From the NCBI RefSeq assembly GCF_009935865.1, contig NZ_QWEL01000003.1, positions 124,001 through 188,000 of the forward strand: a DNA stretch of 64,000 nt. The letters run 5' to 3'. The translations under genes were made by a program, and so were the position numbers. This document shows, in pieces, positions 46,789-55,473 of the stretch; position 1 is the stretch's first letter, and every line of letters begins with the position of its first letter. This stretch comes from Odoribacter sp. Z80 (GTDB lineage: Bacteria > Bacteroidota > Bacteroidia > Bacteroidales > Marinifilaceae). The notes below the pieces were generated by a model, which saw only the letters and a program-made list of their open reading frames with translations, searched no databases and was not told where the DNA came from.

Positions 46789-47565
46789 ATGAAATCTTTT
46801 TTGGCAGCCGTCATGATGTTTACCCGGATTCCCCTTTGGCGAATTGTGCAGGTGGATAAAAAACATTATACCGGGATATTGCTCTACTGGCCTGTAGTGG
46901 GTTTCCTGACCGGACTGACCACATGGGGAGTGTTGCGCCTCACCACCCCTTATGTGCCCGCACTCGTTGCCTGTGTGCTTGCCGTAATCGCCCGTATCTT
47001 GCTCACCGGCGCACTTCATGAAGACGGATTCGGCGATTTCTGCGACGGATTCGGCGGCGGACACGGCAAAGAAAGTATTCTCCGCATTATGAAGGACTCA
47101 CACATCGGGGGCTACGGTGTGATGGGACTCATCCTTTATTTTCTGCTGTATGTCTCCCTGCTTTACGAACTGCGGCAACCGCACGGCTGCCTCTATATCT
47201 ATGAATATGTACCGCTTGGCATTATCCTTGGTGCTGATGTCAGCGCCAAACTTTGCACATCGGTCCTGATGAATGCCCTGCCATACGCCCGCACCGAAGA
47301 GGAAAGTAAGGTGAAAGTACTTTACCGCAAGATCCGGTTTCCTGAATACCTGCTCATCGGGCTTCCTACTCTGGCCCTGCTTTGGATGCTGGAAGCACCG
47401 TTTCTTCCTTTAGTGCCGACGGGGATTGCCGTCCTCCTGACCGGAGGTTATCTGAAACATAAAATCGGCGGCTATACCGGTGATTGCTGCGGTGCCACCG
47501 TCCTTATTGCCGAAATAGTTTTCTATCTCACCGCGCTCATCCTGCTTCAAAATCCGGTTATATGA
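46789..47565 (+). CDS. cobS: Adenosylcobinamide-GDP ribazoletransferase (cobalamin synthase)
   Basis: 258 residues, polytopic inner-membrane protein. It joins adenosylcobinamide-GDP to alpha-ribazole (phosphate). The signature HEDGFGDFCDGFGGG with its acidic metal-binding residues is present, and SHIGGYGVMGLI follows. It starts 2 bases after cobT, and its stop overlaps the cobC start (ATGA). Confidence 0.95.
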   Translation: MKSFLAAVMMFTRIPLWRIVQVDKKHYTGILLYWPVVGFLTGLTTWGVLRLTTPYVPALVACVLAVIARILLTGALHEDGFGDFCDGFGGGHGKESILRIMKDSHIGGYGVMGLILYFLLYVSLLYELRQPHGCLYIYEYVPLGIILGADVSAKLCTSVLMNALPYARTEEESKVKVLYRKIRFPEYLLIGLPTLALLWMLEAPFLPLVPTGIAVLLTGGYLKHKIGGYTGDCCGATVLIAEIVFYLTALILLQNPVI

Positions 47566-48095
47566 AAATCACCCTTATCCGCCATACCCAAGTTGCCGTT
47601 GAACCCGGCATCTGCTATGGACAGACCGATGTAGAAACAGCCCCCGGTTTCACCGGAGAAGCAGCAACAATCCGCAAAAACATTGCCGACAAAACATTCG
47701 ATGCCGTATTTTGCAGTCCCCTGTCGCGCTGTCGTAAATTGGCCGCTTATTGCGGTTTTCCTACTCCGGTAATTGACGAACGACTGAAAGAACTGAATTT
47801 CGGACAATGGGAAATGCGAAAATGGGATGAAATCGACGATCCCGCCCTCCAGGAATGGTACAACGACTGGATTCACCTCCCCGCCGGAGGTGCCGAGAGT
47901 TACACGGACCAATACCAGCGGGTGAGCCATTTTTTGGATGACCTTCTCCGGAAGAACTGCCTCCATGCAGGCATTTTCACCCATCGGGGCGTGATTGCAT
48001 GTGCTATGGTGTATGCCGGCATGTGTACGTTGAAAGATTCTTTTCTACCGGACGTGGCCTATGGCAGTGTAAACACGCTTGAACTCACACTATAA
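47562..48095 (+). CDS. cobC: Alpha-ribazole phosphatase
   Basis: 177 residues from the ATG at 47562; the frame is open 26 codons further up inside cobS, but the family begins MKITLIRHTQV. The catalytic RHT motif and the CYGQTDVE segment are typical of CobC, and the second histidine is in FTHRGVIACAM. It removes the phosphate from alpha-ribazole phosphate or adenosylcobalamin phosphate, completing the pathway. ATGA overlap with cobS. Its end overlaps the convergent flavodoxin gene by 6 bases. Confidence 0.93.
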   Translation: MKITLIRHTQVAVEPGICYGQTDVETAPGFTGEAATIRKNIADKTFDAVFCSPLSRCRKLAAYCGFPTPVIDERLKELNFGQWEMRKWDEIDDPALQEWYNDWIHLPAGGAESYTDQYQRVSHFLDDLLRKNCLHAGIFTHRGVIACAMVYAGMCTLKDSFLPDVAYGSVNTLELTL

Positions 48096-48728
48096 CCGGT
48101 TTCTTTTTTCTTCCAACTCGATACTCATTTCCGGTCTTATTTTCTCCAGCCATTGTTCTATCCGACCCTCTGTTTTATCCGATTCATAATCTTCGTCCAA
48201 AGGCAGGCCTATGAACCGGCCTTCTTTTAAAGCCCTGGAATCATTAAAAACATAATCACGGGTTTCGGTTGCACCGATCAGCTTACCTCCGATTTCTTCA
48301 ACAGTCTGGGCCAGAATTCCCATTCCATCCACAAAATTATTGGGATAACTCACATGGTCGCCAAGCCCGGCAATAGCTACCCTACGGCCTTCCAGCCGCA
48401 ACCGGAGCATTTGGGGGATGAAAGAGGACCAGGGATCTTTTTGTTCCATCTCCCAGGTGTTTCGTCCCAGCGTTGAGCACACTAAGATTAAATTCCGGTA
48501 ATCCAACAATTTGAAAGGAGTAATTTCTGAAATGACAAAAATATCGGGCTGTTCTCCGGCCAACTTTTGTTTGATGAGGCGCGCCACCTTGTGTACACTT
48601 CCTCCCGACGGAGCATAAAATATACCTATATTTTTTTCTGCTTTATGTCCTTTATTAAGCAGATAATTCCCTTCTAAATCCGCTTTCAGCTGAAAATTTC
48701 CGGACTGGTCTTTTTGTTCCTTTTCCAT
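48090..48728 (-). CDS. Flavodoxin
   Basis: 212 residues from the ATG at 48728; an ATG four codons earlier is possible. About 35 lysine and glutamate-rich residues precede the flavodoxin fold, longer than usual. FMN-binding loops are the phosphate loop YAPSGGSVHKVA (an altered form of the usual T-x-T-G-x-T), the second loop CSTLGRNTWEMEQKDPW, and the third GLGDHVSYPNNFVDG. It is a small electron carrier; reduction of cob(II)alamin for adenosylation, or supply to an anaerobic ferredoxin or flavodoxin-using enzyme, are plausible roles given the neighbours. It is convergent with cobC. Confidence 0.88.
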   Translation of the reverse strand: MEKEQKDQSGNFQLKADLEGNYLLNKGHKAEKNIGIFYAPSGGSVHKVARLIKQKLAGEQPDIFVISEITPFKLLDYRNLILVCSTLGRNTWEMEQKDPWSSFIPQMLRLRLEGRRVAIAGLGDHVSYPNNFVDGMGILAQTVEEIGGKLIGATETRDYVFNDSRALKEGRFIGLPLDEDYESDKTEGRIEQWLEKIRPEMSIELEEKRNRL

Positions 48729-48806
48729 CGTATTTATCATTTAGTTTAGCTACTTATACGATTTGAAAGACAAAACGGTTTTACCCGGTACAGTGTTCAG
48801 CCCCCC

Positions 48807-48977
48807 CTATTCTCCCGTCCGACGCGGCGAATCTACAGAAGTTTTATAGAAATTGCTCATTCCTTCGCCGAAACCGGAAGAGACCCGTTTCCAACTGAAC
48901 AACACCGCAATCAACAGGGTAATGATGGCTATAATCATCATTTTTTCCTGTAACGTATACTCTTTCCATTTTCTCAT
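48807..48977 (-). CDS. Small single-span membrane protein, 56 residues
   Basis: An open frame from ATG at 48977 to TAG at 48807. It begins MRKWKEYTLQEKMMIIAII. One hydrophobic helix (about 13-28, MMIIAIITLLIAVLFSW) follows a short basic-amphipathic N-terminus, and the tail SGFGEGMSNFYKTSVDSP is polar. The coding character is supported by the clean frame, the membrane helix with flanking charges (positive-inside), and position between flavodoxin (78 bases) and the acyl-CoA synthetase (51 bases) on the same strand. I do not recognise the family. It may be a membrane anchor or subunit for a neighbour. Confidence 0.65.
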   Translation of the reverse strand: MRKWKEYTLQEKMMIIAIITLLIAVLFSWKRVSSGFGEGMSNFYKTSVDSPRRTGE

Positions 48978-49028
48978 GTTACCCTAATCTTTGACAACAG
49001 CAAATTTAATCAAAATCCGGTTTGTCTG

Positions 49029-51086
49029 TTATTTTTCGATCCGGATGCGCGCATCCACCGCCACCACATTTTCTTTATTTCCCAACAGCGGATTCAAGTC
49101 CATTTCAAAAATCTCAGGCGCCGCTTTCACCAGCATAGATACCCGGGCAACCGCTTCGGCAAATTTCTGTTCGTTCACCGGTTGCTGTCCGCGTACGCCC
49201 TGGATAATCTTATACGATTTCAAACTACGAATCATGTCCAAAGCCTCCGGTTGGGCTATCGGGGCCAAGCCTGCTTTCACATCTTTCAGCACTTCGATAA
49301 AGATACCGCCCAGTCCGCACAACACCATGTGTCCGAATTTCGGTTCCCGTTTCGCCCCGATAAATACTTCCGTACCGGACAATTGCTGAGCCAGCATAAC
49401 GGCACGTGTATCCCTGATTTGCATCATTCGCCGGAATTCGCTGCGAACGGTAGCTTCATCACACACATTCAGGGTTACCCCTCCGACATCAGATTTGTGG
49501 ACCGGTCCCACCACTTTCATCACTAACGGGAAACCGATGGATTTTGCCAATGCCACGATTTCTTCCTCTGTATCGGCCACCCCTTCCCTGGCCCGGGCAA
49601 TCCCCGCAGCATCCAACAATTCATGGATTTGTCCGGGTGCCAGATAACCGTTCCCGGCATTATCTACCACCGCACGAATGCGGGCTTCATCAACAACAGG
49701 CAATTCCGGAGCAACAGGCTGCGGTGCCGGAGTATGGAAAATCTTGCACAAAGCATTCCCGAAATTTACCTCATAAGGGAAATATACCCCTCCCTTTCTC
49801 ACAAACTCATCGATTTCTTCCTTCACCACCATAGAAGACGGAAAAATCGGATAGACCGGTTTCGGAGAAACAGCTATCTTCTGACGCAATACATCATACA
49901 CGTCGAATACGGGGAAAAGCCCCGGACTACCGAAAATTACAGCAATACCGTCGATGTTTTCGAAATCCCGATTGCAGGCATCCAGAATAACGCCCAACTG
50001 CTCTGCTGTTCCGGTAGCTAAAAAGTCAATCGGATTCCCGACAGACGAACCGTTAAACAATTTTTCCAGCAAAGCCCCGGCCTTCGGTCCTTCCAGATGC
50101 GGAATTTCCATACCGCCGTCCGACAAGGCATCGGTCAACATCACCGCAGGTCCTCCGGCATGCGTAACAATAGCCATATTCTTTCCCTTTAATTCCGGAT
50201 AGCTGAAAATAGCAGCAACTGTGGCTAATTCATCCCGGCCGTTACACCGGACAATTCCGGCTTTCCGGAACAAAGCTTCTACGGCAACATCCGAACTGGC
50301 CAATGCTCCGGTATGGGAAGAGGCCGCACGGCTACCGGCAGCCGAGCCTCCGGACTTGATGGCAGCAATCCGGCATCCCTTGCGGATTAAGGAAGAAGCA
50401 TGCTTTAACAATTTATCCGGTTTGTCGATACTCTCAACATACATCAATTTGATACGGGAACTGGTCTCCGGATCAAAAGATTCATCCCAATACTCCAATA
50501 CCTCTTCCACGCCCAACTGTGCGGAATTTCCCACCGAAAATACACTGGAGAACTTCACTCCTTTCTGCATTCCGGCATCCATAATGAACAGGGCTGTAGC
50601 CCCGGAACCCGATACAAAATCCACTCCCCGGGAATCGAGTTTCGGTATGGGCGTTGTAAATACACCATTGTAGTTTGTGGTCAATACACCGATACAATTG
50701 GGACCTATCAAAGCTCCATCCACCGAATCAACGGTATCTACAATCTGTTTTTCCAAAGCTTTTCCTTCGGCATTTTCTTCACTGAACCCGGCAGACAAAA
50801 TGACGAAAGCACGGGTATTCTTTTCTTTTGCCAAAGTTTCTATAGCTGCCGGACAGTATTTCGCAGCAATAGCCAGGATAGCACACTCCACCTCGGGCAA
50901 ATCTTTGACATCCCGGCAGGATTTCACCCCCTGGACCTCATCCATTTTAGGATTCACCACATACAGTTTTCCTTTAAACTGTCCGTCGAGCAGGTTTTTC
51001 AGCACTTTACCACCCGGTTTCTGAATATCATCCGAACCACCGACCACCACAATACTGGCAGGATTCAATAACTGTCTGTTTATCAT
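49029..51086 (-). CDS. ADP-forming acetate--CoA (acyl-CoA) synthetase, fused alpha and beta parts
   Basis: 685 residues. The N-terminal CoA-binding domain has PASIVVVGGSDDIQKPGGKV. The succinyl-CoA-ligase-like domain carries the active-site histidine in ASSHTGALAS. The C-terminal ATP-grasp domain covers about 460-685 (FPLVMKVVGPVHKSDVGGV, then MVLCGLGGIFIEVLKD). It makes ATP from acetyl-CoA, or another acyl-CoA, while releasing the acid, a one-step energy-conserving route used by some anaerobes. The fusion of both subunits in one chain is complete. It is 42 bases downstream of fbp on the same strand. Confidence 0.9.
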   Translation of the reverse strand: MINRQLLNPASIVVVGGSDDIQKPGGKVLKNLLDGQFKGKLYVVNPKMDEVQGVKSCRDVKDLPEVECAILAIAAKYCPAAIETLAKEKNTRAFVILSAGFSEENAEGKALEKQIVDTVDSVDGALIGPNCIGVLTTNYNGVFTTPIPKLDSRGVDFVSGSGATALFIMDAGMQKGVKFSSVFSVGNSAQLGVEEVLEYWDESFDPETSSRIKLMYVESIDKPDKLLKHASSLIRKGCRIAAIKSGGSAAGSRAASSHTGALASSDVAVEALFRKAGIVRCNGRDELATVAAIFSYPELKGKNMAIVTHAGGPAVMLTDALSDGGMEIPHLEGPKAGALLEKLFNGSSVGNPIDFLATGTAEQLGVILDACNRDFENIDGIAVIFGSPGLFPVFDVYDVLRQKIAVSPKPVYPIFPSSMVVKEEIDEFVRKGGVYFPYEVNFGNALCKIFHTPAPQPVAPELPVVDEARIRAVVDNAGNGYLAPGQIHELLDAAGIARAREGVADTEEEIVALAKSIGFPLVMKVVGPVHKSDVGGVTLNVCDEATVRSEFRRMMQIRDTRAVMLAQQLSGTEVFIGAKREPKFGHMVLCGLGGIFIEVLKDVKAGLAPIAQPEALDMIRSLKSYKIIQGVRGQQPVNEQKFAEAVARVSMLVKAAPEIFEMDLNPLLGNKENVVAVDARIRIEK

Positions 51087-51128
51087 ACTTTAATTATTTA
51101 ATTCCTACATTTGCACGAAAATCTGAAT

Positions 51129-52142
51129 TTAGATATTGTTAAAAAACTTCAGAAATTCCGTGATTTTCCTCATCATATTTTTAGAGCCGACATAAAACGG
51201 AATCCGCTGATGAATGGATTCAGGCATCAGTTCCAAAATCCGCCGTTCTCCGTCGGAAGCCACCCCACCGGCCTGCTCGGCAATGAAAGCAATCGGATTG
51301 CATTCATAAAGCAGGCGCAATTTCCCGTTGGGATGCGTTTTGGTTTCCGGATAAATGAAAATACCTCCTTTCAGCAGGTTCCGGTGGAAATCAGCTACCA
51401 GCGAACCGATATAGCGCGAGGTATAAGGCCGGTCGGTTTTCTTATCGGTTTCCTGACAATATTTGATGTATTTTTTCACGCCTACCGGAAATTTCTCATA
51501 ATTTCCTTCATTAATGGAATAGATGGTGCCATCCTCAGGCGTTTTTATGTCCGGATGGGAGAGGCAGAATTCTCCGATTGAAGGATCGAGTGTAAATCCG
51601 TTCACCCCGTTGCCTGCTGTATATACTAACATGGTAGAGGAGCCATAAATAACGTACCCGGCCGCCACCTGTTTACAGCCTTTTTGTAAAAAATCGTCTA
51701 ATTTGGCTACTTCTCCTAAGGGAGATTTCCTCCGGTACACGGAAAAAATGGTACCAATGGAAACGTTCACATCAATATTGGAGGAACCGTCCAGCGGGTC
51801 CATACAAAAGATATACTTCCCGTCCCGCGACAAACCTTCGTCAAAAACGATAATGTCCTGATTCTCTTCGGAAGCGACCGCACAACATTCACCGCTTGCT
51901 TTTAATTCCCCGATAAATGTTTCGTTGGCATACACGTCCAGTTTTTGCTGGTCTTCGCCCTGTATATTTTCAACGCCTGCCCTGCCGAGGATATCGACAA
52001 GCCCCGCTTTGTTGACTTCCCTGTTGACTTTCTTGGCAGCAATTCCCACGTGATGCAATAATCCGGAGAAACCTCCCGTAGCCTGTGGCACATGGGCCTG
52101 TTGTTCAATAATAAATTGATTTAAAGTTGTTACTTTATTCAT
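51129..52142 (-). CDS. fbp: Class I fructose-1,6-bisphosphatase
   Basis: 337 residues. It hydrolyses fructose 1,6-bisphosphate in gluconeogenesis. The metal and substrate site is [20 protein letters not shown]; the phosphate-binding arginine and tyrosine residues of the C-terminal half are in the segment [21 protein letters not shown]. This is the class I form rather than the Fbp3 type many Bacteroides use. A consensus promoter lies just upstream (52171-52202). Confidence 0.95.
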   Translation of the reverse strand: MNKVTTLNQFIIEQQAHVPQATGGFSGLLHHVGIAAKKVNREVNKAGLVDILGRAGVENIQGEDQQKLDVYANETFIGELKASGECCAVASEENQDIIVFDEGLSRDGKYIFCMDPLDGSSNIDVNVSIGTIFSVYRRKSPLGEVAKLDDFLQKGCKQVAAGYVIYGSSTMLVYTAGNGVNGFTLDPSIGEFCLSHPDIKTPEDGTIYSINEGNYEKFPVGVKKYIKYCQETDKKTDRPYTSRYIGSLVADFHRNLLKGGIFIYPETKTHPNGKLRLLYECNPIAFIAEQAGGVASDGERRILELMPESIHQRIPFYVGSKNMMRKITEFLKFFNNI

Positions 52143-52170
52143 GCTGTAAAGTCTATTTTGTTAGTTATTA

Positions 52171-52202
52171 CAAATCTAAAATGATAATTTGTAAGATACA
52201 AA
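52171..52202 (-). promoter_or_regulatory. Bacteroides-type promoter of the fbp unit
   Basis: On the minus strand TTTG (52202-52199), 20-base spacer, TAGATTTG (52178-52171). Both elements match the consensus exactly. The leader to the ATG at 52142 is about 20 bases. Confidence 0.8.
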
Positions 52203-52309
52203 CGTTTTCATGAAAAAGTATGGGCATGTGAAACCGGAATGAAATTATTTTTTTCAATTTTAATATCTAACTTAGCGGCTTGAAATGCAGACGTCTTAAT
52301 TTTAGTAAC

Positions 52310-53569
52310 ATGAATGTATATAAATTTGGAGGAGCATCCGTTAAGGACGCGGAAGGAGTCAGGAATTTATTCAACATTGTCAATACTCAAAAGGAAAACC
52401 TGATTATCGTAGTATCGGCGATGGGGAAGATGACAGACGCTTTAGAAGTCCTTTGTAATGCCTATTTCCGAAAAGAAGGGGATGTTGCCCAGGCATTTCA
52501 GCATGTCAAAGATTTTCATCAGCATATAATCAAGGATTTGTTCGGCAGTTCTTCGCCGGAAACCGACCGTTTAGTAAACCCTCTGTATGCTGAACTGGAA
52601 CAAATCCTGCGTGGAGAACCTTCCCTGTCTTATGATTACGAATATGACCGAATCATCAGTTTCGGCGAATTGTTTTCCACCACCATTATTTCCGCTTATT
52701 TGGAAAAGCAAGGCCGGAAAGCAAAATTCATAGATATACGCAAATGCCTTATTACTGACCAAAACTACCGGAATGCTTGTGTAAATCTGGAACTCTCGGC
52801 ACAATTGTGCCGGAAGACATTTACCTTCCAGGACACTTTCATGTATATCACCCAGGGATTTATTGCCGGTACGACGACGAGCCAGACAACTACTTTAGGC
52901 AGGGAAGGATCGGACTATACGGCAGCTTTGTTGGCCAACCTGCTGGATGCGGAGGATGTAACCATCTGGAAAGACGTACCCGGCATCATGAATGCCGACC
53001 CGAAACTTTATGAAGATACTGAAATTATCGGCAAATTATCTTATAAAGAAGCCATTGAACTGTCGAACTGCGGTGCAAAAGTCATCCATCCCAAAACCAT
53101 AAAACCTTTACAGAATAAAGGTATTCCGCTATATGTGCGTTCATTCCTTTATCCCGGCAGCCATGGTTCAGTTATCCGCGAATTAGATGAAAAGTTAAAG
53201 TTACCTCCTATTTTTATTGATAAAGGCAACCAATTGCTGCTTACTCTTTCTCCCCGGGATTTTTCTTTCATTGCGGAAGAGAAGTTAAGCCGCATATTTG
53301 CTATTTTAGCCAAATACCGGCTCCGGCTGAATCTGATTCAGACTTCGGCCATCAGTTTTTCTTTCTGCATTGACTTAAATGAAGCCATTTTCGACAGTTT
53401 CATCAATGAACTTCATGAGGAGTATGAGGTGCTATATAATAAAAACGTGCGTCTGCTGACTATTCGCCATTATACGGAAGATATCATCCATAAACTGACA
53501 GACCACAGGAATATCCTGGTAGAACAAAGAAGCCGGTTAACCGCCCGATTTGTTGTTGCCAGCAATTAA
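52310..53569 (+). CDS. lysC: Aspartate kinase
   Basis: 419 residues from the ATG at 52310; the open frame extends ten codons upstream without a family match. It phosphorylates aspartate, the first step toward lysine, threonine and methionine. The N-terminal substrate loop is VYKFGGASV. Further motifs are TTTLGREGSDYTA, the nucleotide-binding segment WKDVPGIMNADPK and GAKVIHPKTI. The C-terminal 110 residues should form ACT-like regulatory domains (FIAEEKLSRIFAILAKYRL). It is a monofunctional enzyme without fused homoserine dehydrogenase. It ends 10 bases before the next gene start. Confidence 0.93.
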   Translation: MNVYKFGGASVKDAEGVRNLFNIVNTQKENLIIVVSAMGKMTDALEVLCNAYFRKEGDVAQAFQHVKDFHQHIIKDLFGSSSPETDRLVNPLYAELEQILRGEPSLSYDYEYDRIISFGELFSTTIISAYLEKQGRKAKFIDIRKCLITDQNYRNACVNLELSAQLCRKTFTFQDTFMYITQGFIAGTTTSQTTTLGREGSDYTAALLANLLDAEDVTIWKDVPGIMNADPKLYEDTEIIGKLSYKEAIELSNCGAKVIHPKTIKPLQNKGIPLYVRSFLYPGSHGSVIRELDEKLKLPPIFIDKGNQLLLTLSPRDFSFIAEEKLSRIFAILAKYRLRLNLIQTSAISFSFCIDLNEAIFDSFINELHEEYEVLYNKNVRLLTIRHYTEDIIHKLTDHRNILVEQRSRLTARFVVASN

Positions 53570-53579
53570 AGGATTGACT

Positions 53580-55058
53580 ATGAAAAAACAGAAGGACGGC
53601 CTTTCATTCGCGAAATTTATCCGAACACCCCAAGCTTTGAAAGACTTAAAAATTATCTTAGGATATTTTATTGCCGGTTATTTTTTTCTGAAGATTTGCT
53701 ATCCTTTCCCTGACATGACAGCCAGCGACTCTGGAGGATATGTTGCGGCGGCCATAGGAGACCTGTTTTATGTTTACCGTCCTTTCGGTTTTTCCTGGTT
53801 CCTGCAGGTGTTGCATGCTGTTTCATCCAGCATTCATGCCGTTTTTATCTGTCAACATATCCTGCACTTCACCTCTGTCGTCTTTTTCATATGGACGGTT
53901 TCTTTTTTTCTGCCCCCGAAACGAAATGTATGGTATTATACTTTTATAGGCCTGTGCTGTTTTTCTCCCTTTTACTTTTACATGTCGAACAGTCTGCTCA
54001 GTGATTCGCTGTTCGCCACTTTAACGACTTTCTGGCTTACTACGGCAATCTGGGTCGTGATGCGACCAGCCATCTTCTCCGGCATTTTACATGCCCTTCT
54101 CCTTTTTTGGCTGCTCCATACCCGTTATATTGCATTTTTTTATCCGTTCCTGTCGTTTCCTTTCTTTATCTGGTTGCTGAGGAAAAGAAGCCTGCTTCCT
54201 GTTTTCTTCTCGGTTTTTGCCATTCTGGTTTTTTATAACCAAACCTGCAATTCCATGGAGGCAACTGTCGGGAAGCGCCAGTTTTCTACAGGTTTCTCCG
54301 GCTGGCAGACAGCCAATAATGCCCTGCATGTCATTCCTCACATTGATCTGAAAACTAACGAACTCCCGGATGCAAGGCTCCGGGTTTTGCATCAGTTTGT
54401 CATGCACCAGAAGGAGGAAATCGCCCGGACAACGGCCCAAGGCCCAAGCGCAAGCTTCTTATGGAGTCAGAATCTCCCCCTGAAACAATACCTGTTCCAC
54501 ATGATGGAGCAAAACCAGTCGGATTACCTGAGGACCTGGGTAAAAGCCGGCGACGATTTCGGAAGATACGGAAACTATCTGATTTCGCACTACCCGTTCA
54601 GTTACCTGCGCCATTATTTTCTGCCTAATTTATGGTGTTCTTTTTATCCTCCGACCGAGGGATATGCAAATTATAACTACCGGGAGATTTTCAAAGAAGA
54701 AATCGTCTATTACCGGCTGGCAGAAAATACGGATATTTCAGCGCGGTGGGACTTTATGAAAATCCCGGCCCCCCATGTACCTCTGATTAATTTAGTGGGA
54801 TGGATTTTTATTTTCATTCTTTTGTCAGCAGCCTTGGTACATATTAAAAAAATAAAATTCAGCCGCCATGAGCGAATTATTTTCTGGTTTCTGCTGACAT
54901 TCGGAATCACTTACATCGGAGCCGTCACCTACGGCAGTCCTATTGCGGCAAGGTATTTTCTCCCGTTGGTGAGTGTAAAATCATTTGTCATTTATCTGTT
55001 GCTGAATCATTTACCAATAAAAAAACAACCGGATGCTCCAGAAACTATTAAGAAATAA
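53580..55058 (+). CDS. GT-C-like glycosyltransferase, multi-span membrane protein
   Basis: 492 residues from the ATG at 53580, with about nine to ten predicted membrane helices. The first large loop contains TASDSGGYVAAAIGD, then RPFGFSWFLQVLH. That combination of an acidic residue near the first helix and an RP-x-G-x-x-x-L segment is typical of GT-C-fold polyprenyl-phosphate-sugar-dependent transferases. Later segments are hydrophobic with an extended periplasmic loop (about 250-360). It may transfer a sugar to a glycan or lipid at the outer face of the inner membrane. Specificity is unknown. It overlaps the GtrA gene by 26 bases. Confidence 0.7.
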   Translation: MKKQKDGLSFAKFIRTPQALKDLKIILGYFIAGYFFLKICYPFPDMTASDSGGYVAAAIGDLFYVYRPFGFSWFLQVLHAVSSSIHAVFICQHILHFTSVVFFIWTVSFFLPPKRNVWYYTFIGLCCFSPFYFYMSNSLLSDSLFATLTTFWLTTAIWVVMRPAIFSGILHALLLFWLLHTRYIAFFYPFLSFPFFIWLLRKRSLLPVFFSVFAILVFYNQTCNSMEATVGKRQFSTGFSGWQTANNALHVIPHIDLKTNELPDARLRVLHQFVMHQKEEIARTTAQGPSASFLWSQNLPLKQYLFHMMEQNQSDYLRTWVKAGDDFGRYGNYLISHYPFSYLRHYFLPNLWCSFYPPTEGYANYNYREIFKEEIVYYRLAENTDISARWDFMKIPAPHVPLINLVGWIFIFILLSAALVHIKKIKFSRHERIIFWFLLTFGITYIGAVTYGSPIAARYFLPLVSVKSFVIYLLLNHLPIKKQPDAPETIKK

Positions 55059-55473
55059 AGCCGATAATATCTTCATCCAATTGTTCAGATATGCCTTAGT
55101 CGGAGGAAGTTCTTTCCTGATTGATTTTGGTTTGCTTTATGCGCTCACGGAATACGGGCATATTTATTACCTGTTATCAGCCACTATTTCCTTTTTAGCA
55201 GGGCTTATCGTCAATTACCTGCTGAGTATCACATGGGTATTTACAGAAAAGATATTACAAAACCGCTTCTGGGAGTTTCTGATTTTTGCCATTATCGGAG
55301 GGATAGGTCTTCTTATCAATATCGGACTCCTGTATTTCTTTACGGAAATTTGCCAGGCCCATTATCTGCTTTCCAAGATGCTGGCCACTTTATTTACTTT
55401 GTTCTGGAATTTTTTTGCCAGAAAATACGCTTTATTCAATAACTATAAAACAACAAAAGCTCATGAAAAATAA
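55033..55473 (+). CDS. GtrA family protein
   Basis: 146 residues with four membrane helices. Family features are [21 protein letters not shown] and, in the second half, [18 protein letters not shown], the two halves of a GtrA fold. GtrA-like proteins are thought to flip or position polyprenyl-phosphate sugars for a partner glycosyltransferase. It overlaps the GT-C-like gene by 26 bases and the next gene by 11 bases, so all three form one operon. Confidence 0.88.
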   Translation: MLQKLLRNKADNIFIQLFRYALVGGSSFLIDFGLLYALTEYGHIYYLLSATISFLAGLIVNYLLSITWVFTEKILQNRFWEFLIFAIIGGIGLLINIGLLYFFTEICQAHYLLSKMLATLFTLFWNFFARKYALFNNYKTTKAHEK

